NCBI GenBank assembly: GCA_001695595.3
Contig: MBPM02000073.1
Span: forward strand, 186,001 to 250,000
Direction of reading: 5' to 3'
Source of the DNA: Plasmopara viticola
Taxonomy: Eukaryota > Oomycota > Peronosporomycetes > Peronosporales > Peronosporaceae
Length of the DNA: 64,000 nucleotides
In this document: positions 51,633-62,859 of the stretch, piece after piece
Layout: each line of letters opens with the position of its first letter
How positions within the stretch are numbered: position 1 is the first letter of the stretch
Notes under the pieces: generated by a model
Databases searched by the model: none
Seen by the model: the letters and a program-made list of their open reading frames with translations, nothing else
Told to the model about the DNA's origin: nothing
Made by a program: the position numbers and the translations under genes

Positions 51633-54600
51633 CTAATGCTGTGTGTCCTTTGTTGCTGACTTGGTCTTGATTCCGGTGGCTTCGCGCAGATACTTAAGCA
51701 TCTTGGTCCCAACTGCCTTCGTCAGCATATCTGCAAGCTGACTCTTCGTGTCGATATATTCGATCTTCAACAGTCCTTCTTGCACGTTCTCACGAATAAA
51801 GTGGTGCTTGATGTCCACATGCTTCGTCCTAGCATGGTATCCGGCGTTATTGGCTAACGCAATCGCACCCTGGTTGTCTTCCCAAACCTGTGTGCCTTCA
51901 ACTTGCTCGTGACCCATGTCCTTTAGCATTACCCGCGTCCAAAGAACTTCTTGTGTGCATAAGCTGAGAGCCATATACTCAGCTTCCGCTGAGCTCAGCG
52001 CAAGTGTCCGCTGGCACTTCGACTTAAATACCACTGGTGCGCTTGCAATCATGACCATAATTCCCGAGACCGAGCGTCTGTCATCCGTGTTGCTGCCCCA
52101 ATCTGCATCCGAGTATGCCTTGACCGTAACGCTTCCAGTTCCTCGGTAGACGATACCGATTTGACGCGTGGTCTTCAGATACCGTACTACTCGAATTGCT
52201 GCGCTCCAATGTTGTAGTCCTGGGTTCTCCAGAAAACGTGATAGCTGCGTCACCACGTAAGCATTATCAGGCCGAGTGCATGTCGTTATGTACAGCAAGC
52301 ATCCAATCAAAGAGCGATAAGGCTTTGATCGCATTGTCGACCGTCCCTCTTCCGTTGTGGGTGACTGCTTTGACGACAGCTTCAATCCTGATACGCAAGG
52401 GTTTTCAACACTTTTGGCATCTTGTTGACCGAATCGCTTGACCACGTCATCGATGTAGCGAGTCTGTTTGATCATCAAAATTCCAGCTGACCTGTCGTGA
52501 TCAATTTCCATACCCAAAATAAATTCCGCCTGACCAAGCTCCTTCATCTTGAAAGCATTCTTGAGTACTCCCTTTACTTGATTTAATTCTTTGCTGCTTC
52601 TTGCTGCGATAATCATGTCGTCCACATATAGTCCAACGTGAGCAAAACCTTCTTTAGTTCTCTTGACATAAACACATTGATCTGCTCCGCAACTCTTAAA
52701 GCCATTCCTGATGAAGATACGATGTATTGTCTTGTTCCAGGCACTCGCTGCTTGCTTAAGTCCGTAAATAGCCTTGTTTAGTTGACATATGTTTCCTTGA
52801 GCATTGTCGACACCAAGCGGAATTTCCATAAAAACGTTGTCCGTCAACACGCTTTTAAGAAAAGCCGTGTCGACGTCCAGCTGTTCCATTTGATAGCCAC
52901 ATTCAACACATACCGCGAGACTTATTCGGATCGAATTCATGTTGGCAACCGGGGAATATGTCTCGAAAAAGTCAACGCCATACTTCTGCTTGAAACCTTT
53001 CGCGACTAGTCGTGCCTTGTATCGCACGATAGCGCCATTCTGATCACGTTTTTTGGCAAATACCCATCGTGATCCAATTGTGCGGCCAATCTCCCCTCGT
53101 GGCTGCAATGTCCACGTTTTATTCTCTTCGTGAGAGCGAAGCTCAGCATCCATTGCTTCACGCCATTTCATTGCATCGTCGCTTGCCATTGCTTGAGTAT
53201 AAGTAGTCAGTGAGTCCAAATCATCGTCAATATTCACAGCGTAGGCACTCGCTCACGTCTTACTCGTGTTCGCTCCAATTCAGGCCGAAATACCAAACGA
53301 TCTTCTTGTTGCACTTGGGAAGGTTGATGATACTCCGTTAGCTCAAGCCCGTTTCGTACAGGGCTCTCAGAAGGCATAAGCCGCTGTACAACGGCGCTTG
53401 GCGTACGATTTACATCCTCCATATCGACATCCTCGACTGTCTCTTCGACAGCTCGCATGGGGTCGTCCGGAACTGACTGTCGATCCACTTGATGCTGAAC
53501 ATTGACTTCATCACCATCCTTAACTACTTGAACAATTGTTTCCGGCTTAAGCTCTTGCGTGTCGTAGATGCCGTTCACCTCACGCTCATCCAACTTTACA
53601 GAGCGGGTCACTTTTATCTTGGCATTCTCCAAGTCAAACACGCGGTAGCCCTTGACATTCTCTGGGTTCCAGTTTGGTCCGTTTCACATCGTCAATATGA
53701 GCGTAGCCTTGCGAACCGAATACGCGCAAGTGATCCATTCGAGGCTTCATTTTGAAAACTAGCTCATTCGGCGTGATGTCAGGATGGACCGCATTGCTGG
53801 AGCGATTAATTAAATAAACCGCTCTATTTAACGCTTCCGTCCACCATTCCGTCGATACGCTCTTGTCGTGTAACATGCTGTGGGTTTTCTCCATAATTGT
53901 CCTGTTCATACGCTCCGCTTCTACGTTCTGCTGCGGGCTGTATGGGATGCAGCGCTGGTGTACAATGCCGTTCTCTTGACATAATCCTGCCATTTTCTTG
54001 TTTACGAACTCGGTTCCGTTGTCGGATCGCAAACATCTTAGTCGTGCACCCCACTGGTTTTCGTATAATGTCAGAAACTCCTTGAACTTGCCAGCCACTT
54101 CACTCTTGCTCTTGATCAGAAAAAATGCAACATATCATGAAAAGTCATCCACAAACGTGAGAATGTATTTGGCACCACCCTTCGAGATAGTTTGCATTGG
54201 CCCCCATGACATCTGTGTGAACACGCTCCAACACACGTGTCGTCTTTGTCATTGAACAAGACGGAAACACCGTGTTTGTCTGCTTGCCCTTCAAACACCC
54301 GGCACACAATATTTCCACACTTTGCTTGATAATTGGGATACCATTAGTCAATCGCTGTGTCCTGATCAGCGCATCCTTGCTGGGGTGCCTCATGCGTGCA
54401 TGCCAAAGCTCCCACTGATTGTCAGCCCCGGTATGTTCAACGAGACATGCTTCTTCTTGCTCACAGTCAAGAAAATACGACTTTCCAACTTTTGTGCCCG
54501 ACGCAATTGCTTGCTTCTTGTTCCAAATGACACATGACGAACGCGAGAATTCCACACTCATGCCACGCTCTGCCAACTTGCCAACTGACAGCAACCTTCT

Positions 54601-55580
54601 GTCGAGTCTGGGAATGTGCAGAACTTCAACCATGCCAATCCTCATTCCGTTCAAACCAGTCAATTTTGCCGTGCCGGCTCCTTTGACAAGCAACTTCTTC
54701 CCGTCTGCAATCGAAACTTCGATGCTAGCTTCTAGGCCCTTGTAATCAAACAAGTCCTTCCTGTGTGGGGTCATGTGGGAAGTTGCTCCACTGTCAATCA
54801 GCCATCCTGATGACTTCCCTTCACCAACAGCAAACACCGTGTCGTCGCTGTTGAATCTTTTACCGGCCGGGCAGTTCCGCTTCATGTGTCCAAACTGGTC
54901 ACAGTTGAAGCAGTTGCCCTTGAATCCGCCGTTATTGCGTGGAGGACCACCCTTTCGTCCATTGTCCCGTCCACCTTTAAATCTTCTAGCATTTCCATTT
55001 CCATTTACGCGAAACGCTTTCTCTGTAGCTTCTTTCCTCTGCAGCTTCTCCGACTCTTTGAGCAGCTTCTCCTTGACTTCTATCAACGAAATGTCCCTTG
55101 CATTATCCACAGTCGACGAAATCAAGTCGTACTCCGAAGGTAGACTGCTGAGAAGTACCACCAGCTGGCGTGACTCATCAATTTGCTCTCCCGTAGTCTG
55201 TAGTCCCACTACTAGCTCGTCAAAAGAGTCCAGATGCTCTGCCATGCTTGTTCCACTTTCCATCTTGAACTCATGTAGACGACGAGTCATCACAACACAA
55301 TTGTGAAGAGTCGAGCGATTGTAGAAATCGCGGAGGGTTCCCCACGCCTCCATAGCACGCGTAGCCGACCGAATCTTGGTCTGGTGCTGGATCTCAACGC
55401 CTTGAGCAATGATGCCTAGCGCCTTGGCATCATTAACCAGCCACGCCTCCGTGACGTCCTTCTCTTCCTTGACGGCCATGATGGGTCCAGGAGACCCTTC
55501 CGCGCCAGGGTCATCCTCATGTTAAACTCCCAGTGGTAATAGTTACCACTTCCTAGGAGGACTTCGGTGCGCTTGTTCAT
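51633..55580 (-). pseudogene. CopA copy 2 gag-pol pseudogene
   Basis: Gag begins at about 55580 and is out of frame until 55479 because of small indels. The frame 54145-55479 holds gag, zinc knuckle CFNCDQFGHMKRNC (~54880-54925), protease DSGATSHMT (~54790) and pre-integrase. A frameshift near 54200 precedes integrase (53634-54098, SDNGTEF, QQN). The integrase C-terminus at 53234-53641 has two deletions, near 53660 and 53237, the latter removing the linker before RT. RT and RNase H are one open frame of 534 codons (51633-53237) with VGLYVDDMIIAA near 52615-52640, YSDADWGSN near 52100 and KHVDIKHHF near 51815. RT and RNase H here look undamaged, unlike copy 1. Confidence 0.92.
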
Positions 55581-55610
55581 ATTGGGCGAGAACGTTGCTT
55601 GAGCTTGTTG

Positions 55611-55622
55611 CGGCTGTTAATT
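55611..55622 (-). other. CopA copy 2 primer-binding site
   Basis: AATTAACAGCCG adjoins the 5' LTR; it matches the tRNA-Asn anticodon-arm complement except for the first two bases. Confidence 0.55.
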
Positions 55623-55768
55623 TGTTGAGAAGAAAGTAAAAACCGAAGTGAATATATTTATCCTAACCAATGAACGGCTACCATATGTAATTACTAATTG
55701 TGACGTACTTGTAATTACTGTGAAGCCATCCATCTGTTCAACATGCATTCAGCGGTGTAATGTTAACA
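55623..55768 (-). repeat. CopA copy 2, 5' LTR
   Basis: 146 bp, followed on the right by the AGGGT target duplication and background GTACAATTTTCTTG. Confidence 0.9.
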
Positions 55769-55773
55769 AGGGT

Positions 55774-55900
55774 ACAATTTTCTTGACTCAATGTATACTA
55801 CAGATAGACTTTGATAAAAGAAGCGAAAGTAAAGAAAGCCTACAAGAAAGTTCAGATTATCAAATTTCGAGAGCCGCTTCCCCCCCTTCGTCAACCCGTC
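55774..55900 (-). repeat. Short background segment
   Basis: Mirror of 31821-31946; joins the truncated CopD LTR at CGTCAACCCGTC. No gene. Confidence 0.7.
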
Positions 55901-56017
55901 AATATATTTATCCTGACCAATGAACGACTACCATATGTAATTACTAATTTGACGTACTTGTAATTACTGTGAAGCCATCCACCTGTTCAACATGCATTTA
56001 GCGGTGTAATGTTAACA
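55901..56017 (-). repeat. CopD copy 2, 3' LTR, truncated
   Basis: Lacks the ~27 bp nearest the outer end, the same break as 31820. Confidence 0.85.
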
Positions 56018-56030
56018 CTCCCACTCACCG

Positions 56031-59000
56031 CTAATGCTGTGTGTCATTTGTTGCTAACTTGGTCTTGATTCTGGAGGCTTCGCGCAGATACATCAGCATC
56101 TTGGTTCCAAGCGCCTCGGTTGGCATATCTGCAAGCTGACTCCTTGTATTAATGTAGCCAATCTTGAGTAATCCATGCTGAACGTTCTCCCGAATAAAGT
56201 GATGTCTGATGTCCACGTGCTTTGTACGTGCGTGGTAGCCCGCGTTGTTTGCCAAAGCTATCGCACCTTGATTGTCTTCCCATATTTGCGTGCCTCCCAC
56301 TTGTTCTTGACCCATGTCCTTGAGCATTGCGCGCGCCCAAAGTACTTCTTGTGTGCACAAGCTTAGCGCCATATACTCTGCTTCCGCGGAACTTAGTGCA
56401 ACGGTTTTCTGATACTTGGACTTGAATACAACCGGAGCTTTACCAATGTTGATCAGCACACCTGAGACAGACCATCTGGCATCGGTGTTGCTACCCCAGT
56501 CAGCATCCGAAAAAGCTGCAACAATCACCTTTCCCGTCCCTCTTTGGTAAACGATCCCATGAGGACGTGTCGAATTTAAGTAGCGCAATACACGAATTGC
56601 GGCGTTTCAATGTGGTAACCCTGGATTCTCGAGAAATCGAGACAGTTGTGTCACGATGTATGCGACGTCCGGCCGAGTGCAAGTTGTAACATATAGCAGA
56701 CATCCAATTAGTGAGCGGTATGGTCTCGACCGCATCTCTGCACGCTCAGCTTCTGTACTTGGTGACTGTGATGTTGACAGCTTGAGACCGGACGTACACG
56801 AATTGTCGACGTTCTTGGCGTTTTTCTGTTCAAATCGCTCAGCCGCGTCGCTAATGTAGCGTGTTTGCTTGATCATTAGTGTGGAAGCTGTCATGTCGTG
56901 GTCGATCTCCATGCCCAAGATGAACTTCGCCATACCGAGATCCTTCATCTTGAAAACACTTTTAAGCATCCCCTTGACCTCTAGAATCTCGCCGCTCGTC
57001 TTGGCTGCAATGATCATATCATCGACATAAAGACATGCGTACACAAAACCTTCTTCCACTTTCTTCACGTAGACGCATTGATCCGCTCCACAACTTTTGA
57101 AATCGTTCTTCTTGAAGACGTGGTCGATCGTCTTGTTCCAAGCGCTTGCAGCTTGCTTGAGACCATATATAGCTTTGTTCAGCTGACACGCAAATCCTTG
57201 AGCTCCCTTAACACCAATTGGAACTTCCATGTGAACACGATTCGACAGGACAATGTTGAGAAAGGCGGTGTCGACGTCCAGCTGTTCCGTTTTGTAGCCT
57301 AATCCCGCACACACTGCGAGTACAACTCGAATTGAGTTCATGTTGGCCACTGGAGAGTAAGTCTCGAAGAAATCCACGCCGTATTTCTGCATGAAACCTT
57401 TAGCCACCAATGGTGCTTTGTAGCGCACAACACATCCATTCTGGTCACGCTTCTCAGCAAAGACCCAGCGGCATCCAATCGTACGTCCAATTGATTCTCG
57501 TGGAACTAGTGTCCATGTTTTGTTTTTGTGATGCGACTGTAATTTGGCGTCCATCGCTTGTCGCCACTGTTCTGCCTCGTCACTAGACATTGCCTGCGCA
57601 TACGTGGTAGGCAAGTCTGATTCTTCACCAACACTCACAGCGTAAGCGAGAATAGCTTCAGCTATCAGGCCGTCTTCATCAATCCTTGCACGCTTTGAAG
57701 ATGGTGGTCCTTCGCTTCCTCCCAGACTTTCATCGGCACCTGATCCGTTTTCCAGCAACAACATTGTTTCATTTGTACGCCTTGAACGTTCCTTTTGCGG
57801 TCGAAATACCAATCGATCTTCCTGTGCATCCAGTGTAGGAGTTCTGTACTCTGTCAGTTCAGAGTGTACTGAGGTCGGTAATCGAAGCATCTCGACCCTT
57901 GACTCATTTGTGTCGGACTCCTCTTCATTCATTGGAGCATCTGGAATTTCATCTTCTCCTTCACCCTCCATAAGTTCATCTTGATCTTGTTGGTGTTCCG
58001 TCGGCCCGGACACAGCACTTTCATCGTTGTCTTTGGTAACGTGTAACACTTTTATTTGTTTGGGCGGGTGTGTCTCATAAATGCCGCCCACTTCACGCTC
58101 GTCCAGCTTCACCGACCGTGATACTGATATCTTGTCTTTCTCCAAATCGTAAACTCGGTATCCCTTGGTGTCTTCGGCATAACCAAGGAACATGAACTTA
58201 TAGCTTTTGGCTTCGAGCTTCGTCCTCTTCACTTGATCAACGTGAGCATATCCATGATCCCCAAACACCCTAAGATGATCCATCCGTGGCTTCATCTTAA
58301 ATCCCAGTTCATATGGGGTGTTATTTGGGTGCATTGTATTAGGAGAGCGGTTGATCAGGTACACCGCAGTGCTTACTGCCTCTGCCCACCAACATGTCGG
58401 AACACACTTGTAGTGTAGCATGCTCCGTGCCTTTTCCATTATCGTACGGTTCATTCGTTCTGCAATTCCATTTTGTTGGGGACTGTATGTTACTGTACGC
58501 TGATGTATGATACCGTTCCGCTGACATAAATCCGTAACTGTCTTGTTGACAAACTCCGTTCCATTGTCTGAACGTAGGCACTTGATACGGGTTCCCCACT
58601 GATTCTCATGCAGTGCTTTGAACATCTTGATCTTGTCGGCAACTTCACTCTTCTTTGCCAGAAAGTAAGCCACCACATATCGTGAATAATCATCCAAAAA
58701 CGTCAAAATGTATTTAGCACCTCCTTTTGAAAGTGTCTTCATGGGTCCCATCACGTCTGTGTGAACTAATTCCAATACACGTGATGTCTTTGTCATGGAG
58801 CGTCCTGGAAAGGCTTCGATCGTCTGCTTGCCCTTCATGCATCCACCACACAGGGTCTTGATACCTAGTTTTAGCGCAGGAATACCTTCTATGGATCGCA
58901 TAGTCTTCACTTAAACGTCCTCACTTGGATGTCGCATACGAGCGTGCCATAACTCCCACTGACTATCAGCTCCCGAGTATTGCACCAATCGTGCCTCCTC

Positions 59001-60135
59001 TTGCTGACAATCCAGTGTGTAAGCTTTCCCATTTCTTGTCCCAGTTGCCAAAGCTTCGTTCTTGTCCCAAATGATGCACGAAGCACGCTGAAACTTCACA
59101 CTTGGTCCACGTTCGGCAAGCTTTCCCACCGACAGTAGACGTCTGTCAAGTCCAGGGATAAGCAGCACTTCCATCATCGATATGCGTCTTCCATCTAAGC
59201 CGATAAGCTTCACCGTTCCAGCTCCTTCGACGCGTAACTATCTGCCATCTGCAATTGTTACCTTGATGTCGTCTTTAAGTTGCTTGAAGTCGATCAAGTC
59301 ACTTCGGTGAGGGGTCATGTGTGACGTCGCACCACTGTCGATCAGCCAGCTTACTGATTGCTCATCCCCCACAGCAAACACTGCGTCATTAACGCTAGAA
59401 CGGTTTCCGAAACGGTTTTCAGCAGCCGGGCAGTCCCGTTTCATATGACCAGTCTGGTCACAATTGGAGCATTTTCCCCGAAAACCGCCGCCCTTCCGTG
59501 GCGCGTAAATCTTGCGGCCACTTCCTCGTCTGCCCTTGATCTGTCCATCATTGCCTGTGGCTCGAAACGCTTTCTCACTTGCTTCCTTCTTCTGTAATCT
59601 GTCTGACTCCTTCAACAGCTTCTCCTTGACTTCGATCAGAGTGATGTCCTTGGCGTTCTCCACGATAGAAGATATTATTTCATATTCCGCCGGCAAGCTG
59701 CTCAGAAGCACCACTAGTTGTCTTGATTTATCCACCGGCTCTCCCGTCATCAGGAGTCCCACGACCAGCTCATCGAACGCGTCCAGATGTTTCACCATGC
59801 GAGTGCCACTCTCCATCTTAAACTAATGAAGGCGCCGTGTCATCGTGACACGGTTGTGTAGAGTGAACGATGGTAGAAATCGCGAAGCGTTCTCTATGCC
59901 TCCAAGGCACGAGTAGCAGACCGTATCTTGGTCTGGTGTTGTATCTCGACTCCCTGGGCAATTATACCCAATGCCTTGGCGTCATTCACGAGCCACGTCT
60001 CCGTTATTTCGCTCTCGCCCTTCGCGCCCATAATGTGTCCCAGCAGCCTTTTTCTTGCGAGGGCCATCCTCATGTTGAACTCCCAATGGTAGTAGTTACC
60101 ATCTCCTACGAGACTTCGGTGCGCTTGGTAGTCAT
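56031..60135 (-). pseudogene. CopD copy 2 gag-pol pseudogene
   Basis: ATG at 60133-60135, early stop/frame break, gag at 59238-59816 (zinc knuckle CSNCDQTGHMKRDC near 59420-59465, protease DSGATSHMT near 59320), TAG at 59238-59240. Protease/pre-integrase at 58911-59213 ends with the stop of SEDV*. One open frame of 767 codons (56607-58910) spans integrase (HTDVMGP near 58755, SDNGTEF near 58565, QQNGIAERMNRT near 58465) and RT (CLYVDDMIIAAK near 57010-57040). It ends in a TGA replacing a Trp codon at the PH*NAAIRV site. RNase H is at 56031-56588 (SDADWGSN, SSAEAEYMAL, KHVDIRHHF). It retains the RT and integrase parts deleted in copy 1, so it represents the family best. Confidence 0.92.
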
Positions 60136-60183
60136 GGCGGTGACGGTGTGGTGATGCGAGACTGTTGTTTGCGGCTGTTAACC

Positions 60184-60329
60184 TGTTGAGAAGAAAGTAG
60201 AAACCGAAGGTAACATATTTATCCTGACCAATTAATGGCTACCATATATAATTACTAATTGTGACGTACTTGTAATTACTGTAAAGCCATCCACCTGTTC
60301 AACATGCATTCAGCGGTGTAATGTTAACA
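60184..60329 (-). repeat. CopD copy 2, 5' LTR
   Basis: 146 bp, TGTTGAGAAGAAAG to TGTTAACA in plus view, followed by background ACTGCGTCAAACCGCG, which matches the left flank of copy 1 (GTTTGACACAGT) in inverse. Confidence 0.88.
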
Positions 60330-61700
60330 ACTGCGTCAAACCGCGAGTAACAAACTAGCACTCGGAAAGCTCTCAATGGCACATCAATCAAAAGTCAAAA
60401 AGGACTCAAAGGTTGACAGTACTGCAAAACAAAGCTGCAGTCTCTAACAATCATTGAATTGGCTTAAAGCAGCCCTCGGCAGCCGTCTAGTAATTTGTGC
60501 GTCCGATTCTAGTCACAAGGGTGTTCATTACGACCGTGAGAGCCTTTTAATTTATCGTCGATCGGTGGAAGCGCCATTAGATGAGTACAACACAAATCGC
60601 GACAATGCACAATGCTGTATTTCTACAACATATTTCTATCAGGATCTTTGCTCCCGATTCAGTTCTAGAAATGGTCAAAGAATCTCAAAGGTGGTACAGC
60701 TGCTTAAGCTGATGCAATGATTAAGATGACTGTCGGTCTACTGAGGACGCTATTCATTTCCGATCGTATCTTAAAGGAATGATGCAATTGCATCGCATAA
60801 TAACGAATTACTACTTGCTATTACTGTAAATGTAAGAGACATTGCTAGATATTTCTAGACGGCATTGGTCTCCTTGAAGTACCGTTTAGTGGATAGAATC
60901 GAGATGATGTGTTTGCTATCAAGTAGTAAAGACAACGAATACTCCCCAGTATTAGACAGGCCGCTCCCATTTGTCGCATGGACGTCTTGTCGTGTGGACC
61001 ATATGTAGATGGTTTATGCGACGAATGGTGATGTGAAGATAAATGTGAGGGCGTACTTTGTAGGACAATGAAGTGCAAAAGGCGCAGTAGTATAATAACG
61101 CATTAAATAGAATTACTTGATATTTAAGACGGCATTGGACCTCGCGACAGCACGCACAGAATCTAACGGCCTTGCTTAAGTTCGCGTAATCAGGAACATA
61201 CTACCGGTATTCCATGTAAACGAAAGCTTTGCAAACATGGGTAACCTCCCAGAAATTTTATTCGCCTCTTTTCTTTCGCATTGGCAAATTATCAAAGTAA
61301 ATGAGGTTTCTGCTGCTTTAGCACGACCAGGAGCAATGGTGATGTGAAGATAATGACAACGAAGTGCAAAAGACGTAGTGGTATTATGTCTCAATAAATA
61401 GCAATGCTAGAAAGTTTCTGACTGCCTTGGACCTCGCGACAGGTACCTATGTACGCATAGAATCTAACGACTTTGCGGAATTTCGCGTAATCCGGAGTTT
61501 ACTCCCGGTTCCATGAACATGAAAGCTTTACAAACATGGATAGTCCACCAGGAATTTAAATCGTCTCTCTTCTTTCGCATCTTGTCGCTCTCATGTGATC
61601 GTTACCCATCCTAGTTGGCAAATCATTTCAGTAAATAGAGTTTCTGCAGCTCAAGCACGACCAGAGGCCACTACTCTTTTTGCACTGCAAGTGGTGAAGC

Positions 61701-61790
61701 ATGCGTCATTCGTGCGGTTTCGTGCTCACTCTGGCTACATTTCTGGCCACTGATTGTGGTCGCACTCCCCCTCCGCGCAATCGTCACTGA
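61701..61790 (+). CDS. Short secreted peptide ORF
   Basis: 29 codons, MRHSCGFVLTLATFLATDCG leader plus Pro/Arg tail; duplicate of 27121-27210. Confidence 0.3.
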   Translation: MRHSCGFVLTLATFLATDCGRTPPPRNRH

Positions 61791-62171
61791 CGAGTCGGGG
61801 ATCAAATGTCGTGGAATCCACCATCAAAACCATGCGAGCAAGACAGGTTGACTCGTTCAAAGCCAAAGCTAAAGAGAAACCAAAACCGAGTATCGTACTC
61901 TTTAGTGACAGGAAAATATATTGTCCTTTGGTTTACTCATTCCAATTAGTTGCCTTGTTTTTTTATGGAAAAAATACTGCGGTCTGACTTATTGTAGCTA
62001 CAAAGCCAATTTTTGATGTGCGGTCGCTGCTACTGAAAGTATGTCACGTGCTTTTGAACTTTCGCTGCGCTTGTTCGGGTGAAGCTCACTAACAAATAAG
62101 TATCCAGAGGTTCAGGCGCACATGAAGCCCGTCTTGTGTATCAAACAGACTCCAATAGCACTTTACCGTGT

Positions 62172-62349
62172 CTCGAGCAATGACTAGGTCAAGTTTACTA
62201 TTCAAGTATGGTAAATGGCGATCAAAGGGCCACTAGTCTTGCCAAATATTCAAACACACTCTCTTTAAATACACAAGGAGCAGCGTCGACTTCACTGCAA
62301 AACGGCCTTTTGACCATACTTAGCAAACTTGACTGAGTTAATGCTCGAG
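62172..62349. mobile_element. MITE-like element
   Basis: 178 bp, left repeat CTCGAGCAATGACTAGGTCAA, right repeat TTGACTGAGTTAATGCTCGAG; partner of 26560-26737. Confidence 0.55.
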
Positions 62350-62506
62350 CTGTGGTAGATTGTTATTAAAGCCTCACTCCTTTGATTTTGACACATTGGA
62401 CGGGCTTTATGTGAGCCTGGAACTATAAACGCATACTTCACCATAAGCACGAGCAAGAGCTAGCGAGAAAACGATGTATACGTGCTATACTTTTGTTAGA
62501 AGGGAC

Positions 62507-62846
62507 TGTTCGAAGATTGAGCGGAGCAAAAGCAAAGAGTTGAGGAGTGTAGTGACGTGTCCGCGCGAGGGAGAAACGAGCAAAGACACTTGTGAGAAAG
62601 AAAGAAGATTTCAAAGTGAGTGTATTTATAAGGTCCTTAGTTCGCAACTGCTTTGCTACATCCAAGCCATATATTTATGTAAGCCAGTCAAGAGGACTTA
62701 CCATCCGGGTGCAATCATCTTGAGTTCGCCTGTCCATATGTCTGTCCATGACGCCATCGTTGTTTGTTTGAAACGTCGGGCGGCTGCTCGTATTGGAAAG
62801 CCTTGTAAACCGGAATAAAGCCGAAGGTAACCGGTTACCTCTAATA
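62507..62846 (-). repeat. CopC copy 2, 3' LTR
   Basis: 340 bp, same length and single 22-bp unit as the 3' LTR of copy 1. Here the palindrome GGTAACCGGTTACC is intact near the inner end. Confidence 0.88.
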
Positions 62847-62859
62847 CTCACCCTCAACA

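Larger units (their letters stand above)
51474..55768 (-). mobile_element. CopA copy 2, Ty1/copia retrotransposon
   Basis: 3' LTR 51474-51619, polypurine tract, coding region, primer-binding site, 5' LTR 55623-55768. A perfect target duplication AGGGT stands at 51469-51473 and 55769-55773. The two 146-bp LTRs differ at five positions by my reading. The inverted-duplication partner lacks this insertion (empty site near 31947). Coding region broken. Confidence 0.93.
55901..60329 (-). mobile_element. CopD copy 2, Ty1/copia retrotransposon
   Basis: 3' LTR truncated (55901-56017), polypurine tract, full-length internal region, primer-binding site 60171-60183 (GGTTAACAGCCGC on element strand), 5' LTR 60184-60329. 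It shares the truncated LTR junction and flanking sequence with CopD copy 1, as expected for an inverted segmental duplication rather than two insertions. Confidence 0.92.
60330..62501 (+). repeat. Background block, right arm of the inverted duplication
   Basis: Mirror of 26409-28581: ~88-codon non-ATG frame 60454-60720, palindrome GATGCAATTGCATC near 60782, tandem ~300-bp units about 61020-61650, putative initiator TCATTTC at 61623-61629, secreted ORF 61701-61790, VES..KTMRARQ frame 61754-61987, MITE 62172-62349. Confidence 0.7.
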
